Shown in pieces: positions 34,013-41,919 of a DNA stretch of 64,000 bases. The translations under genes were made by a program, and so were the position numbers. Below the pieces are notes generated by a model, which was given only the letters and a program-made list of their open reading frames with translations, was not told the DNA's origin and did no database searches. How positions within the stretch are numbered: position 1 is the first letter of the stretch; each line of letters starts with the position of its first letter. Source of the DNA: Limnohabitans sp. (GTDB lineage: Bacteria; Pseudomonadota; Gammaproteobacteria; Burkholderiales; Burkholderiaceae_C); assembly GCA_030158125.1 (NCBI GenBank), contig JAOATL010000004.1, positions 1-64,000 on the forward strand, read 5' to 3'.

Positions 34013-35200
34013 TTAGGCAACATCCAAAAATCGCTCAACAAGTCGCGTCCAATAGGCGGCACCGTACGACAAGTTTTGATCATTGAAGTCGTATTTGGGG
34101 TTGTGCAGCAAGGCACTGTCAGTACCGTTGCCTAGACGCAAAAAGCAACCTGGCTTGTGCTGTAAGTAGTAGGCAAAATCTTCGCTGCCCGTGACGGGCC
34201 CAAACGGGAAGACCACTTTGTCTTGACCCACCAGTTCAACGGCCACTTGTCGCGCAAATTCTGTTTCAGCGGCGGAGTTGATCACAACTGGATAACCCCG
34301 CTCATAAATGATCTCCACTTCGCCGCCAAAGGAGGCGACCTGCGATGTCACCAAGTCTTTGATTCTTTGTTCCAAGCGCTCGCGCACTTCGGGACTGAAA
34401 GAGCGAATGCTCATCGACAAGCTAGCTGTATCGGGAATGACATTGGACACACTGCCGGCATGGGCTGTGCCAATGGTCACCACTGAAGTTTGCAATGGAT
34501 CGATGTTGCGCGACACTACCGTTTGCAGTGACATGATCAGGCTGCCCATGATGACCACAGGGTCCACAGTTTGGTGGGGTCTGGCGGCATGACCGCCCTT
34601 GCCTTTCACTTTCACATAGCAAGTGTCTGATGCTGACATGAATGCGCCAGCCCCAAACATAAAGGTACCCACATCCACACCCGGATGGTTGTGAATGCCA
34701 AAAATGGCGTCACACGGAAACCGCTCAAACAGACCATCGGCAATCATTTGCTGCGCACCACTGTCCTTCCCAGCTTCTTCAGCGGGCTGGAAAACCAAGT
34801 GGACCGTGCCTTTGAAATTTTTGGTTTTGGCCAACTGCTGTGCAGCACCCAGCAACATCGCGGTGTGGCCGTCATGGCCACAAGCATGCATGGTGCCTGC
34901 ATGTTCGCTGGCATAGGGCTTTTGAGTTTCTTCTTGGATGGGCAATGCATCCATGTCGGCGCGCAAGGCGATGCCCTTGCCTTCGCCATTTTGAAGCGTG
35001 GCCACCAAACCATGCCCCCCCACATTGCGGGTGACTTGGTAGCCCCAAGCTTCCAGCTGATCGCCCACCCATTGGGCGGTCGATTTTTCTTGAAAAGAAA
35101 GTTCGGGAAACCGGTGCAAGTGTCGTCTGGCTTCGCTCAAGGATTCTTGGGCACCCAAGAGATCGGACAATTTACAAAAACAATCGTATCGCGCGTTCAT
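34013..35200 (-). CDS. M20 family amidohydrolase (hippurate hydrolase-like)
   Basis: Metal-dependent amidohydrolase of 395 aa related to HipO and N-acyl amino acid deacylases. Motifs: LHRFPELSFQEKSTA at the start, LRADMDALPIQE, the metal-binding HACGHDGHTAM, FQPAEEAGKDSGAQ and, at the C-terminus, GSEDFAYYLQHKPGCFLRLG. An AGGACG site supports the ATG at 35200, although the upstream frame is open for another 25 codons. It lies 26 bases after the M20 dipeptidase gene, in the same direction, and probably shares its transcript. Confidence 0.93.
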   Translation of the reverse strand: MNARYDCFCKLSDLLGAQESLSEARRHLHRFPELSFQEKSTAQWVGDQLEAWGYQVTRNVGGHGLVATLQNGEGKGIALRADMDALPIQEETQKPYASEHAGTMHACGHDGHTAMLLGAAQQLAKTKNFKGTVHLVFQPAEEAGKDSGAQQMIADGLFERFPCDAIFGIHNHPGVDVGTFMFGAGAFMSASDTCYVKVKGKGGHAARPHQTVDPVVIMGSLIMSLQTVVSRNIDPLQTSVVTIGTAHAGSVSNVIPDTASLSMSIRSFSPEVRERLEQRIKDLVTSQVASFGGEVEIIYERGYPVVINSAAETEFARQVAVELVGQDKVVFPFGPVTGSEDFAYYLQHKPGCFLRLGNGTDSALLHNPKYDFNDQNLSYGAAYWTRLVERFLDVA

Positions 35201-35226
35201 TGAAGCGTCCTTTGCAATTTGAGAAT

Positions 35227-36627
35227 TCAATCGGCTGAAGCCCAATGGGGTGTCTCTAACGTTCCCAAGTCCCAATACAAGCCAGTCATGACTTGCAAGG
35301 CTTCTTTTAACAATTCAGGCGGCAGGTGTTCGTTGGGCGCATGCTGCGAACAGCCTGGATAAGAGTGCGGCACCCAGATGGTTTTCAAACCCAACACATC
35401 GGTGAAGATGTCGTTGGGCAGTGAGCCGCCTAAGTTTGGCAGGATGGCTGGTTTTTTCTGCGTGGTTGTTTGCAAGGAATTGGCCGCCCAAGTCACCCAC
35501 GCATCGTCTGGGTCTATCCGTGTGGCCTTGAAAATTTCATCGCGGGCTGCTGTGATGTGGACATGGGCAAAGCCATGGCGGTCCAAGTGGCGGCGCAAGG
35601 CATCTAGGATGTCCGTGCTGTCAATGCCCACCACAAATCGCAATTGGCATGTGGCCTTGGCGCGAGGTGGAATGGCGTTGACAGGGTTCTCTGGGTTACC
35701 CGTTTTGAATGCCAGTACTTCAAAAGAGCACCAACCAAACACGCGCTCTGCAGGGCTGAGGCCAGGCTCCCCCCATTCAGGTTCAATTTGGGGTCCGTTG
35801 ACACCCCCATCCACTTCGCAATCGGCCAGAACACGGCGCACCGCATCGGGCAAGGCTTTGGGACGCCATTCAGGCACTTTAATTTCACCATGCTCAGACA
35901 CCAAGCTGGCGATGGCATGGGCCAATTGAATGCCTGGATTTGAAATCAATCCACCCCAATTTCCGGAATGATGCGCGCCAGAGCGCGCTTCGATTGTGAG
36001 ATCAAAGTTGATGCATCCCCTGGATCCTAGAAAAATAGTGGGCCGATCGGCGCGCAAGCGAGGGCCATCAGACGCGATGAGCAAATCCGCCTTGAGGAGC
36101 TCGGCATATTCTGAACACACCTCTTTGAGTCCTGGAGACCCTGTTTCTTCGCCCATCTCAATGATGAATTTGGCGTTGAAACCCAACTGCCCACGTTCGG
36201 CCAAAACGCAAGCCATGGCCTGCAAATTCACTGAATGCTGACCTTTGTTGTCAGCAATGCCGCGACCGTACCAACGCCCCTCCAACTCAGTCAGGTCCCA
36301 AGGCGTGACACCCTCGCGCCATTCTGCTTCCAAGCCTCGGATCACATCACCGTGACCGTACCCCAGCACGGTTGGAAAGGCTTTGGATTCGATGCGCTGA
36401 GCATACAAAAATGGGGCCTTGGCTTTGGCATGCTCAATCAATCGACATTCAAAACCCATGGCCTCAAGTGCCGGCTGCAAGTCATCCTTCAAATAGGCAG
36501 GCAATTCATTGGCCCTGGCCGGGTTTTGGCTTTCTGTGGGTCGAACGATTCTGCGGCGAAGTGTTTCTTTGAAAGAACCGTCATCGAATGCGGTTTTTGC
36601 GCGTTGAAGTGCTGCCTGTCTGCTCAT
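35227..36627 (-). CDS. M20 family metallopeptidase (ArgE/DapE/dipeptidase group)
   Basis: Di-zinc peptidase of 466 aa. Metal-site motifs are GYGHGDVIRG, RWYGRGIADNKGQ, and EMGEETGSPGLKE with the catalytic Glu pair. The dimerisation or lid domain includes FLGSRGCINFDLTIEARSG and the His of GAHHSGNWGG. The length and the lid fit the long carnosinase-like dipeptidases of the family. No strong ribosome binding site is visible at 36627. Together with the following amidohydrolase and the peptide importer it suggests a peptide-scavenging gene set. Confidence 0.9.
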   Translation of the reverse strand: MSRQAALQRAKTAFDDGSFKETLRRRIVRPTESQNPARANELPAYLKDDLQPALEAMGFECRLIEHAKAKAPFLYAQRIESKAFPTVLGYGHGDVIRGLEAEWREGVTPWDLTELEGRWYGRGIADNKGQHSVNLQAMACVLAERGQLGFNAKFIIEMGEETGSPGLKEVCSEYAELLKADLLIASDGPRLRADRPTIFLGSRGCINFDLTIEARSGAHHSGNWGGLISNPGIQLAHAIASLVSEHGEIKVPEWRPKALPDAVRRVLADCEVDGGVNGPQIEPEWGEPGLSPAERVFGWCSFEVLAFKTGNPENPVNAIPPRAKATCQLRFVVGIDSTDILDALRRHLDRHGFAHVHITAARDEIFKATRIDPDDAWVTWAANSLQTTTQKKPAILPNLGGSLPNDIFTDVLGLKTIWVPHSYPGCSQHAPNEHLPPELLKEALQVMTGLYWDLGTLETPHWASAD

Positions 36628-36771
36628 GATGTTTTCTGATACTGCCAAAACCGTCAGACTAACTCAAATTGCGGTTTTCAGCCTCTCAGCACTGTACAAA
36701 CACTCACAACTTGACGCAAAATTGCAATCACAATTGCACCAAGCAATCAAACAAGTTGTTGGTTAACCTAT

Positions 36772-36783
36772 AGTTGATCAACT
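36772..36783. promoter_or_regulatory. Perfect palindrome AGTTGATCAACT upstream of the cupin gene
   Basis: A 12-base perfect palindrome 24 bases before the cupin ATG, preceded by GTTGGTTAACC, which contains another GTTAAC palindrome. It lies in the divergent region between the M20 dipeptidase and the cupin gene. Its form suits a GntR-type operator, but no such regulator is nearby, so the assignment is tentative. Confidence 0.35.
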
Positions 36784-36807
36784 TAACGTCAAATAACAGG
36801 TGGTCAA

Positions 36808-37320
36808 ATGAACCCGCAGTCACAAGTCGACAATCACAAGCACACTACTGACGCGACATCAGCACCCTGGAAAAATGACGGTGTGCGCGTCGTCCCGGGC
36901 AATCAACTGGATGGCAATGTCCCCTCCACGCCCGGCATGGACCGAAAAGCTGCGATCAACTTCGCCAGAGTTGGCGCGGAAAAGTTATGGGCTGGCACCG
37001 TGACCATTCATGCCAACGCCAAAACTGGCGCACACCACCACGGCCCGCTGGAAAGCGTCATTTACGTCATCAAAGGAAAAGCCCGCATGCGCTGGGGTGA
37101 CAAACTGGAGTTCACCGCCGAAGCGGGACCTGGCGACTTCATCTATGTGCCACCATTTGTGCCCCATCAAGAAATCAATGCCAGCCCCACCGAGGTTCTG
37201 GAATGCGTACTGTGCCGAAGCGACGGCCAAGCAGTCTCCATCAACTTGGACATCGAACCTGTCGAAAAACCTGAACAAGTGCTGTGGATTGACCCCACTC
37301 ACCCACAAGGCGCGGTCTAA
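36808..37320 (+). CDS. Cupin domain protein
   Basis: Soluble single-domain cupin of 170 aa. Motif 1 is visible as GAHHHGPLESVIYVIKGKAR, with metal-ligand His residues and the Glu, and motif 2 as PGDFIYVPPFVPHQEIN with the last His. Such proteins may be isomerases, dioxygenases or sugar- or metabolite-binding proteins; the substrate is unknown. It is divergent from the M20 peptidase genes and upstream of selD, with 103 bases between. Confidence 0.86.
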   Translation: MNPQSQVDNHKHTTDATSAPWKNDGVRVVPGNQLDGNVPSTPGMDRKAAINFARVGAEKLWAGTVTIHANAKTGAHHHGPLESVIYVIKGKARMRWGDKLEFTAEAGPGDFIYVPPFVPHQEINASPTEVLECVLCRSDGQAVSINLDIEPVEKPEQVLWIDPTHPQGAV

Positions 37321-37423
37321 AGCGCGTCGCTAAAAGTGAACCGCTCAGTCGGTTTGCCATAATCGAAGCTTCTCTGGCGCCGTGTGCGTCAGTCAGCCCC
37401 GATCGCCAACAGACTGAACATTC

Positions 37424-38497
37424 ATGATGCCCGCCACGCCAAACTCACCTCGTTTAACCAGCCTGTCGCACGGCGGCGGTTGCGGTTGCAAAATTGCCCC
37501 AGGTGTTTTGAGCGAAATCCTACGCTCGACAACGGCCATGCCACTGCCCCCAGAGCTGCTGGTAGGCATCGAAACAGCAGACGACGCCGCCGTTTACAAA
37601 TTAAACGACTCTCAAGCCTTGGTCGCTACCACCGACTTTTTCATGCCGATTGTTGATGATCCGTTTGAGTTTGGCCGCATTGCAGCCACCAACGCCATCT
37701 CCGATGTCTACGCCATGGGTGCACAACCCATCATGGCTTTGGCCTTGGTGGGCATGCCGGTCAATGTTTTGCCCTTGAGTGTGATCGGACAAATTTTGGA
37801 CGGCGGACAGAGCGTTTGCAGAGCCGCAGGCATCCCCATTGCGGGTGGTCATACCATTGATTCTGTCGAACCTATTTACGGGTTGGTGGCCTTGGGCCTG
37901 GCACATCCCGACCACATCAAGCGCAATGCTGATGCCAAAGTGGGCGATCTGCTGGTTTTGGGTAAACCCATTGGGGTGGGCATTTTGTCTGCGGCGCTCA
38001 AAAAGGAAATGTTGTCTGATGAAGGCTACCAAGCCATGATCAGCAATACCACCCAACTCAACACGGCAGGCCCCGATTTGGCCAAGCTCAAAGGCGTCCA
38101 CGCCTTGACTGACATTACAGGATTTGGCCTAGCGGGCCATTTACTGGAAATGGCACGCGGAGCCAAATGCACAGTTCAATTGAACTGGGACAAAGTGCCA
38201 CTGCTGCCTGGCGTCAAAGCGTTGGCCGAACAAGGCTGCGTCACAGGCGCTTCCGCACGAAACTGGCAAGGCTATGGCGCCGAAGTTTCACTCCCGGCTC
38301 ACTTTGCCGCTGTGGACCAACACCTGATCACAGATCCTCAGACCAGCGGCGGCTTGTTGGTGTCTTGCGCACCAGAAGAACTGAACCAAGTGATGTCCAT
38401 CTTTCAAGCACACGGCTTTGCACACGCAGCCGTCATTGGGCAAGTTTGCGCACAAGAATCTCACGCATTGCGCGTCAACCTTGCAGGTGCAGCGTGA
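37424..38497 (+). CDS. selD: Selenide, water dikinase
   Basis: Makes selenophosphate from selenide and ATP (357 aa). The catalytic loop SHGGGCGCK gives Cys20 and Lys23, equivalent to Cys17 and Lys20 in E. coli; the residue is Cys, not selenocysteine. ATP- and metal-binding parts include DDAAVYKL, TTDFFMPIVDDPFEFGRIAA, AIAGG-like IPIAGGHTID and the LTDITGFGLAGHLLEMA segment. Its stop overlaps the GTG start of mnmH, so the two are translationally coupled and the selenophosphate is presumably used for tRNA selenation. Confidence 0.96.
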   Translation: MMPATPNSPRLTSLSHGGGCGCKIAPGVLSEILRSTTAMPLPPELLVGIETADDAAVYKLNDSQALVATTDFFMPIVDDPFEFGRIAATNAISDVYAMGAQPIMALALVGMPVNVLPLSVIGQILDGGQSVCRAAGIPIAGGHTIDSVEPIYGLVALGLAHPDHIKRNADAKVGDLLVLGKPIGVGILSAALKKEMLSDEGYQAMISNTTQLNTAGPDLAKLKGVHALTDITGFGLAGHLLEMARGAKCTVQLNWDKVPLLPGVKALAEQGCVTGASARNWQGYGAEVSLPAHFAAVDQHLITDPQTSGGLLVSCAPEELNQVMSIFQAHGFAHAAVIGQVCAQESHALRVNLAGAA

Positions 38498-39570
38498 GTG
38501 TGAACCCGATCAGCGCCCAAGAAGCCATGTTGCGAATGGCCACCCCCATCGGGACACCTGGCGGCTACAGCGCCATCATCGACGCGCGATCTGAAGATGA
38601 GTTTGCGCTGGATCACTTGCCAGGCGCAGTGAACTGGCCATCTCTGAACAACGAACAGCGCATCACCATCGGTACCCTGTACAAACAAGTTAATCCATTT
38701 GAAGCCAAAAAAAGAGGGGCGGCGTTGGTTGCCGCCAATATTGCCCAGCACATTGAACGCCATGTGATCGACTTGCCAAGAGATTGGCAACCCTTGGTTT
38801 ACTGCTGGCGCGGGGGGAAAAGAAGTGGCTCGCTGGCCTTGATTTTGGGTCAAATTGGCTTCAAAGTTTCCATTATTGAAGGCGGCTACAAAGCATTTCG
38901 CAGTCAGCTGATTGATGCCATCCCCCCGTTAGCGCAACGCCTGTCTTGGCGAGTCATTTGCGGGCCTACAGGCGCGGGCAAAACACGGCTGTTGCATTGC
39001 CTGCGCGAGCAAGGTGCTCAGGTTTTGGATTTAGAAGGACTGGCCAATCACCGCAGCTCAGTGCTGGGGGTCATTCCGGGCCATCCACAACCGAGTCAAA
39101 AACACTTCGACACCTTGGTCTGGAATGCGCTGCGGCACTTTGACCCCAGCCTACCGGTTTACATAGAGTCAGAAAGCCGCAAAGTAGGCAATCTGGCAGT
39201 ACCTGAATCACTCATATTGGCCATGCGGGCCAGCCCTTGTTATCAGCTGGCATTGTCGGAAGATGAACGCGTGTTGCTGCTCATGGAAGACTACGACTTC
39301 TTTGTCAAAGATCCAGAAATGTTCAGCGCACGGTTGAATGCCTTGGTGGCCATTCGTGGCAAACAAGTGGTGGACGAATGGCAGCGACACATTGTGACGG
39401 GCAACATTGAAATGGTTGTACGAGAACTGCTGACCACACATTACGACCCCACCTACTTTGCCTCCATGAAACGCAACTTTGACCTCATCGATCAAGCTAC
39501 GGTTATCACGGCAAACGACCGAACGCACCAAAGCATGACGCTGCTTGCCAAAGACTTGGTCACCACTTGA
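38494..39570 (+). CDS. mnmH: tRNA 2-selenouridine synthase
   Basis: Converts 2-thiouridine to 2-selenouridine at the wobble base of Lys, Glu and Gln tRNAs (358 aa; also called SelU/YbbB). An N-terminal rhodanese domain has Cys104 in VYCWRGGKRSGS, equivalent to catalytic Cys97 of E. coli. A P-loop GPTGAGKT (157-164) follows, then a domain with YIESESRKVGNLAVP. The frame is open far upstream inside selD, but the GTG at 38494 overlapping the selD stop gives the family length. No selA, selB or selC was seen in this window. Confidence 0.93.
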   Translation: MSVNPISAQEAMLRMATPIGTPGGYSAIIDARSEDEFALDHLPGAVNWPSLNNEQRITIGTLYKQVNPFEAKKRGAALVAANIAQHIERHVIDLPRDWQPLVYCWRGGKRSGSLALILGQIGFKVSIIEGGYKAFRSQLIDAIPPLAQRLSWRVICGPTGAGKTRLLHCLREQGAQVLDLEGLANHRSSVLGVIPGHPQPSQKHFDTLVWNALRHFDPSLPVYIESESRKVGNLAVPESLILAMRASPCYQLALSEDERVLLLMEDYDFFVKDPEMFSARLNALVAIRGKQVVDEWQRHIVTGNIEMVVRELLTTHYDPTYFASMKRNFDLIDQATVITANDRTHQSMTLLAKDLVTT

Positions 39571-39579
39571 GCCTACAAC

Positions 39580-40131
39580 ATGCGTCAAGGATTTCACCTG
39601 GACAGGCCGGCCCGACCTTGGGTCCTTTTGCGCGTTTTGTTAAACCTTGTGTGGCTGGGGGGCCTCGTGTGTGGAAGCGGCGCCTACGCACAATTTGAAA
39701 AAACGCCTTGGCCGGCAGCCGCACCCAGCTTGAGTGAAACCTTCAAGGACCACACGGGCCAAAGCATCAGCTCGGAGTCACTCAAGGGGAAAAAGCTGGT
39801 GATCAATTTTTGGGCCACCTGGTGCGCCCCTTGCAAGGAGGAATTGCCCACCTTGCAAATTTTTTCAGACTTGCAGGACCCGACTCACACCAGGGTGCTG
39901 ACCATCAATGTCAAAGAGCCTGCCAGCAGGGCTTTGCGTTTCATGCAAAACAATCAAATCACCCTGCCCTTGGTGCCAGATCCGCAGGGCGAATGGGCCA
40001 AAAAATTCGATGTCAAAGTGTTTCCGACCACCTTATTGGTCGCACCGTCTGGTCAGATTCGCTGGCGCATTGTGGGCGAAGTTGACTGGTCTTCGAAAAG
40101 CCCGCAAATGTGGCTCGACAGCCTGCGATAA
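39580..40131 (+). CDS. TlpA-like periplasmic thioredoxin-family protein
   Basis: Protein of 183 aa with an N-terminal hydrophobic signal or anchor (about residues 14-37, ending YAQ) and a thioredoxin domain. The active site is WATWCAPC (Cys82 and Cys85), with the cis-Pro in VFPTTLLV, so it should act in thiol-disulfide exchange outside the cytoplasm. It follows mnmH by 9 bases, so it may be co-transcribed, but a functional link to selenium is not obvious. The next gene encodes an exported protein that keeps a catalytic Cys. Confidence 0.9.
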   Translation: MRQGFHLDRPARPWVLLRVLLNLVWLGGLVCGSGAYAQFEKTPWPAAAPSLSETFKDHTGQSISSESLKGKKLVINFWATWCAPCKEELPTLQIFSDLQDPTHTRVLTINVKEPASRALRFMQNNQITLPLVPDPQGEWAKKFDVKVFPTTLLVAPSGQIRWRIVGEVDWSSKSPQMWLDSLR

Positions 40132-40268
40132 TTGGCGTGTTGCGTTGCGCTTTTGCGGCGCAATGACCTGCCTTCGAGGCATTGTCTGATTTTGCAAAGC
40201 CTTTGCGCTCGCAACAACTCAGGCTCTTATGCGCCGACAGGTCTAACTTTTATTTCGGAGATCTCTAC

Positions 40269-41399
40269 ATGACCCCCGCTCGTCGCTCCCTTCTTCAGGG
40301 CGCTGCGTCCTTTGGCGCCCTCTACCTGGCACCTTGGTCCACCGCTTCTGCACAAACGACATCCGCAGCATCCACCCCACGCACGTTCAAACCAACACCA
40401 GGGGACTGGCGTACCTTTGAGGTCACCACACGCGTTGACATTGCAAAAGCGAATGGCGTCACACGCGTTTGGTTGCCAGTTCCCAGCGTCAACAGCGAAT
40501 GGCAAAAATCGGAGGCCAGTGCATTCAGCAGCAATGGCATCGCACGAATGCGCAGCGATGGATTGCAAGGTGTGCAATTTTTGTACGCTGAATTTGCTGC
40601 CAACATTGAACAGCCTTATGTCGAAATTACCAGCCGCGTTCAAACGCAAAGCCGAGCGCCTCTTGCGAAAGGCCACGTCCCTGCCGCAACAGAGGATGCT
40701 GCAACACTTCAGTATTTCACGCGGGCAACGCACCTGTTGCCAACAGATGGCATCGTGAAGACGACTGCACAAAATGCAATTCAAGGTGCCAAAACAGATT
40801 TTGAAAAAGTTCGCGCCATCTACGATTGGGTGGTGGCCAATTCTTGGCGTGAGCCTAAGGTACGCGGCTGCGGCGAGGGCGACATCAAGACCATGCTCGA
40901 AACTGGCAATTTGGGTGGCAAGTGCGCTGACATCAATGCTTTGTTTGTTGGACTTTGCCGCTCTGTTGGCATCCCTGCACGAGATGTTTACGGCATCCGC
41001 TTGGCGCCTTCTGCATTTGGCTACAAAGAACTGTCTGGCAACCCCGCCAACTTGAAAGGCGCGCAACACTGCCGCGCAGAAGCCTACGTCAAAGGACAAG
41101 GCTGGATGGCCATGGACCCAGCCGATGTGGCCAAGGTGATGCGCTTGGAAACGACGACGTGGCTCAAGCGTACCGACCACCCGGTCGTCAAACCGGTGTA
41201 TGACACTTTGCTGGGTGGCTGGGAGGGAAATTGGATGGCTTTCAACACCGCACACGACCTCAGCCTGCCACAAAGCAAAGGCGATCGCATCGGCTTTTTC
41301 ATGTACCCCGTTGCAGAAAATAACGAAGGTCGTTTTGACTCTTACGCACCCGATGATTTCAAATATCAAATCTCGGCCAAGGAAGTGAAAGCCGGCTAA
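40269..41399 (+). CDS. Exported transglutaminase-like family protein
   Basis: Protein of 376 aa with an export signal containing twin Arg (ARRSLLQGAASFGALYL), so Tat export is possible. The transglutaminase/protease-like fold has the triad Cys219 (LGGKCADINALFVGL), His267 (AQHCRAEAYV) and Asp283 (AMDPADV). These enzymes act as cysteine proteases, peptide N-glycanases or cross-linkers; activity is not known here. A GGAGA site precedes the ATG at 40269. The 137 bases upstream contain no gene. Confidence 0.87.
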   Translation: MTPARRSLLQGAASFGALYLAPWSTASAQTTSAASTPRTFKPTPGDWRTFEVTTRVDIAKANGVTRVWLPVPSVNSEWQKSEASAFSSNGIARMRSDGLQGVQFLYAEFAANIEQPYVEITSRVQTQSRAPLAKGHVPAATEDAATLQYFTRATHLLPTDGIVKTTAQNAIQGAKTDFEKVRAIYDWVVANSWREPKVRGCGEGDIKTMLETGNLGGKCADINALFVGLCRSVGIPARDVYGIRLAPSAFGYKELSGNPANLKGAQHCRAEAYVKGQGWMAMDPADVAKVMRLETTTWLKRTDHPVVKPVYDTLLGGWEGNWMAFNTAHDLSLPQSKGDRIGFFMYPVAENNEGRFDSYAPDDFKYQISAKEVKAG

Positions 41400-41445
41400 T
41401 TCAAGACTTCGCCAGCGCCGACATCAACGCTGAGGCATGTTGAAA

Positions 41446-41477
41446 GTTGACACAAATATTTAAATATTTGAGTCAAC
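41446..41477. promoter_or_regulatory. 32-base near-perfect palindrome before the small Ala/Lys-rich protein gene
   Basis: Bases 41446-41461 (GTTGACACAAATATTT) are the reverse complement of 41462-41477 except for one pair. The centre is entirely A/T and no T-tract follows, so it looks more like an operator than a terminator. It contains TTGACA, a -35-like hexamer, in a region 73-104 bases upstream of the next ATG. Confidence 0.4.
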
Positions 41478-41549
41478 ATGTGTGTTCTCCGTTTCGTTGA
41501 ATGATCACTCCCGATCGGTGGAGTTTTCAAACAACATGAAGGAAACATC

Positions 41550-41759
41550 ATGACTAAACTTCTCGCAACATTGATCATCGGCGCATTTTCTGCCGCAGCG
41601 TTTGCAAGCACACCCGCTACACCTGCAACACCAGCGGTGCCTGTCAAAGCAGAGGCCAAAGCAGACGCCAAGGCCGTAGCCAAAACAGAGGTGAAAGCAG
41701 ACGCTAAAAAAGCAGACAAAGCTGGCAAAGAAGTTGCAAAAGAAGCCGTCAAAAAATAA
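41550..41759 (+). CDS. Small exported Ala/Lys-rich protein
   Basis: Protein of 69 aa: a signal peptide (MTKLLATLIIGAFSAAAFAS) followed by a Pro/Thr/Ala stretch (TPATPATPA) and a highly charged Ala/Lys/Glu tail with near-repeats EAKADAKA, VKADAKKADKA and KEVAKEAVKK. It has no Cys or aromatic residue after the signal. An AAGGAAAC site precedes the ATG and a strong hairpin follows the stop. Composition is like the TolA helical linker, but no homology can be claimed; function is unknown. Confidence 0.72.
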   Translation: MTKLLATLIIGAFSAAAFASTPATPATPAVPVKAEAKADAKAVAKTEVKADAKKADKAGKEVAKEAVKK

Positions 41760-41781
41760 TCACGGCAGCGACTTGATCCTT

Positions 41782-41801
41782 CATTGAGCACAAGCTCAAT
41801 G
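41782..41801 (+). repeat. Stem-loop CATTGAGC-ACAA-GCTCAATG
   Basis: Perfect 8-base stem with a 4-base loop, 22 bases after the small Ala/Lys-rich gene and just before a terminator hairpin. It has no T-tract of its own. It may stabilise the 3' end of the short transcript. Confidence 0.45.
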
Positions 41802-41810
41802 AGACCGCCG

Positions 41811-41839
41811 CAGAGCCCCTTTAACAGGGGCTCTGTTTT
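41811..41839 (+). terminator. Intrinsic terminator after the small Ala/Lys-rich gene
   Basis: Stem CAGAGCCCCT (41811-41820) pairs with AGGGGCTCTG (41826-41835) around a 5-base loop and is followed by TTTT. Ten G/C-rich base pairs make it a strong rho-independent terminator between the small gene and the MFS gene. Confidence 0.82.
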
Positions 41840-41919
41840 CATTGAAAGCGCACAGCAGCCAGGCACTGCAAAAGAAGTGCTGTTCGAATAAGATACGGAC
41901 TTTCAAATTCGAAGTTTGT

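Noticed and set aside
38167..38493. An N-terminal extension of MnmH of about 109 residues
   Set aside because: The frame is open but lies wholly inside selD, has no family similarity, and the GTG at 38494 gives the normal MnmH length.
40227..41369. A 380-codon open frame antisense to the transglutaminase-like gene
   Set aside because: The sense strand carries a complete catalytic triad and export signal; the antisense frame has no recognisable features.
41611..41757. Coding tandem repeat or CRISPR-like repeat
   Set aside because: The repetition comes from an Ala/Lys-rich coding sequence with imperfect units; there are no regular spacers.
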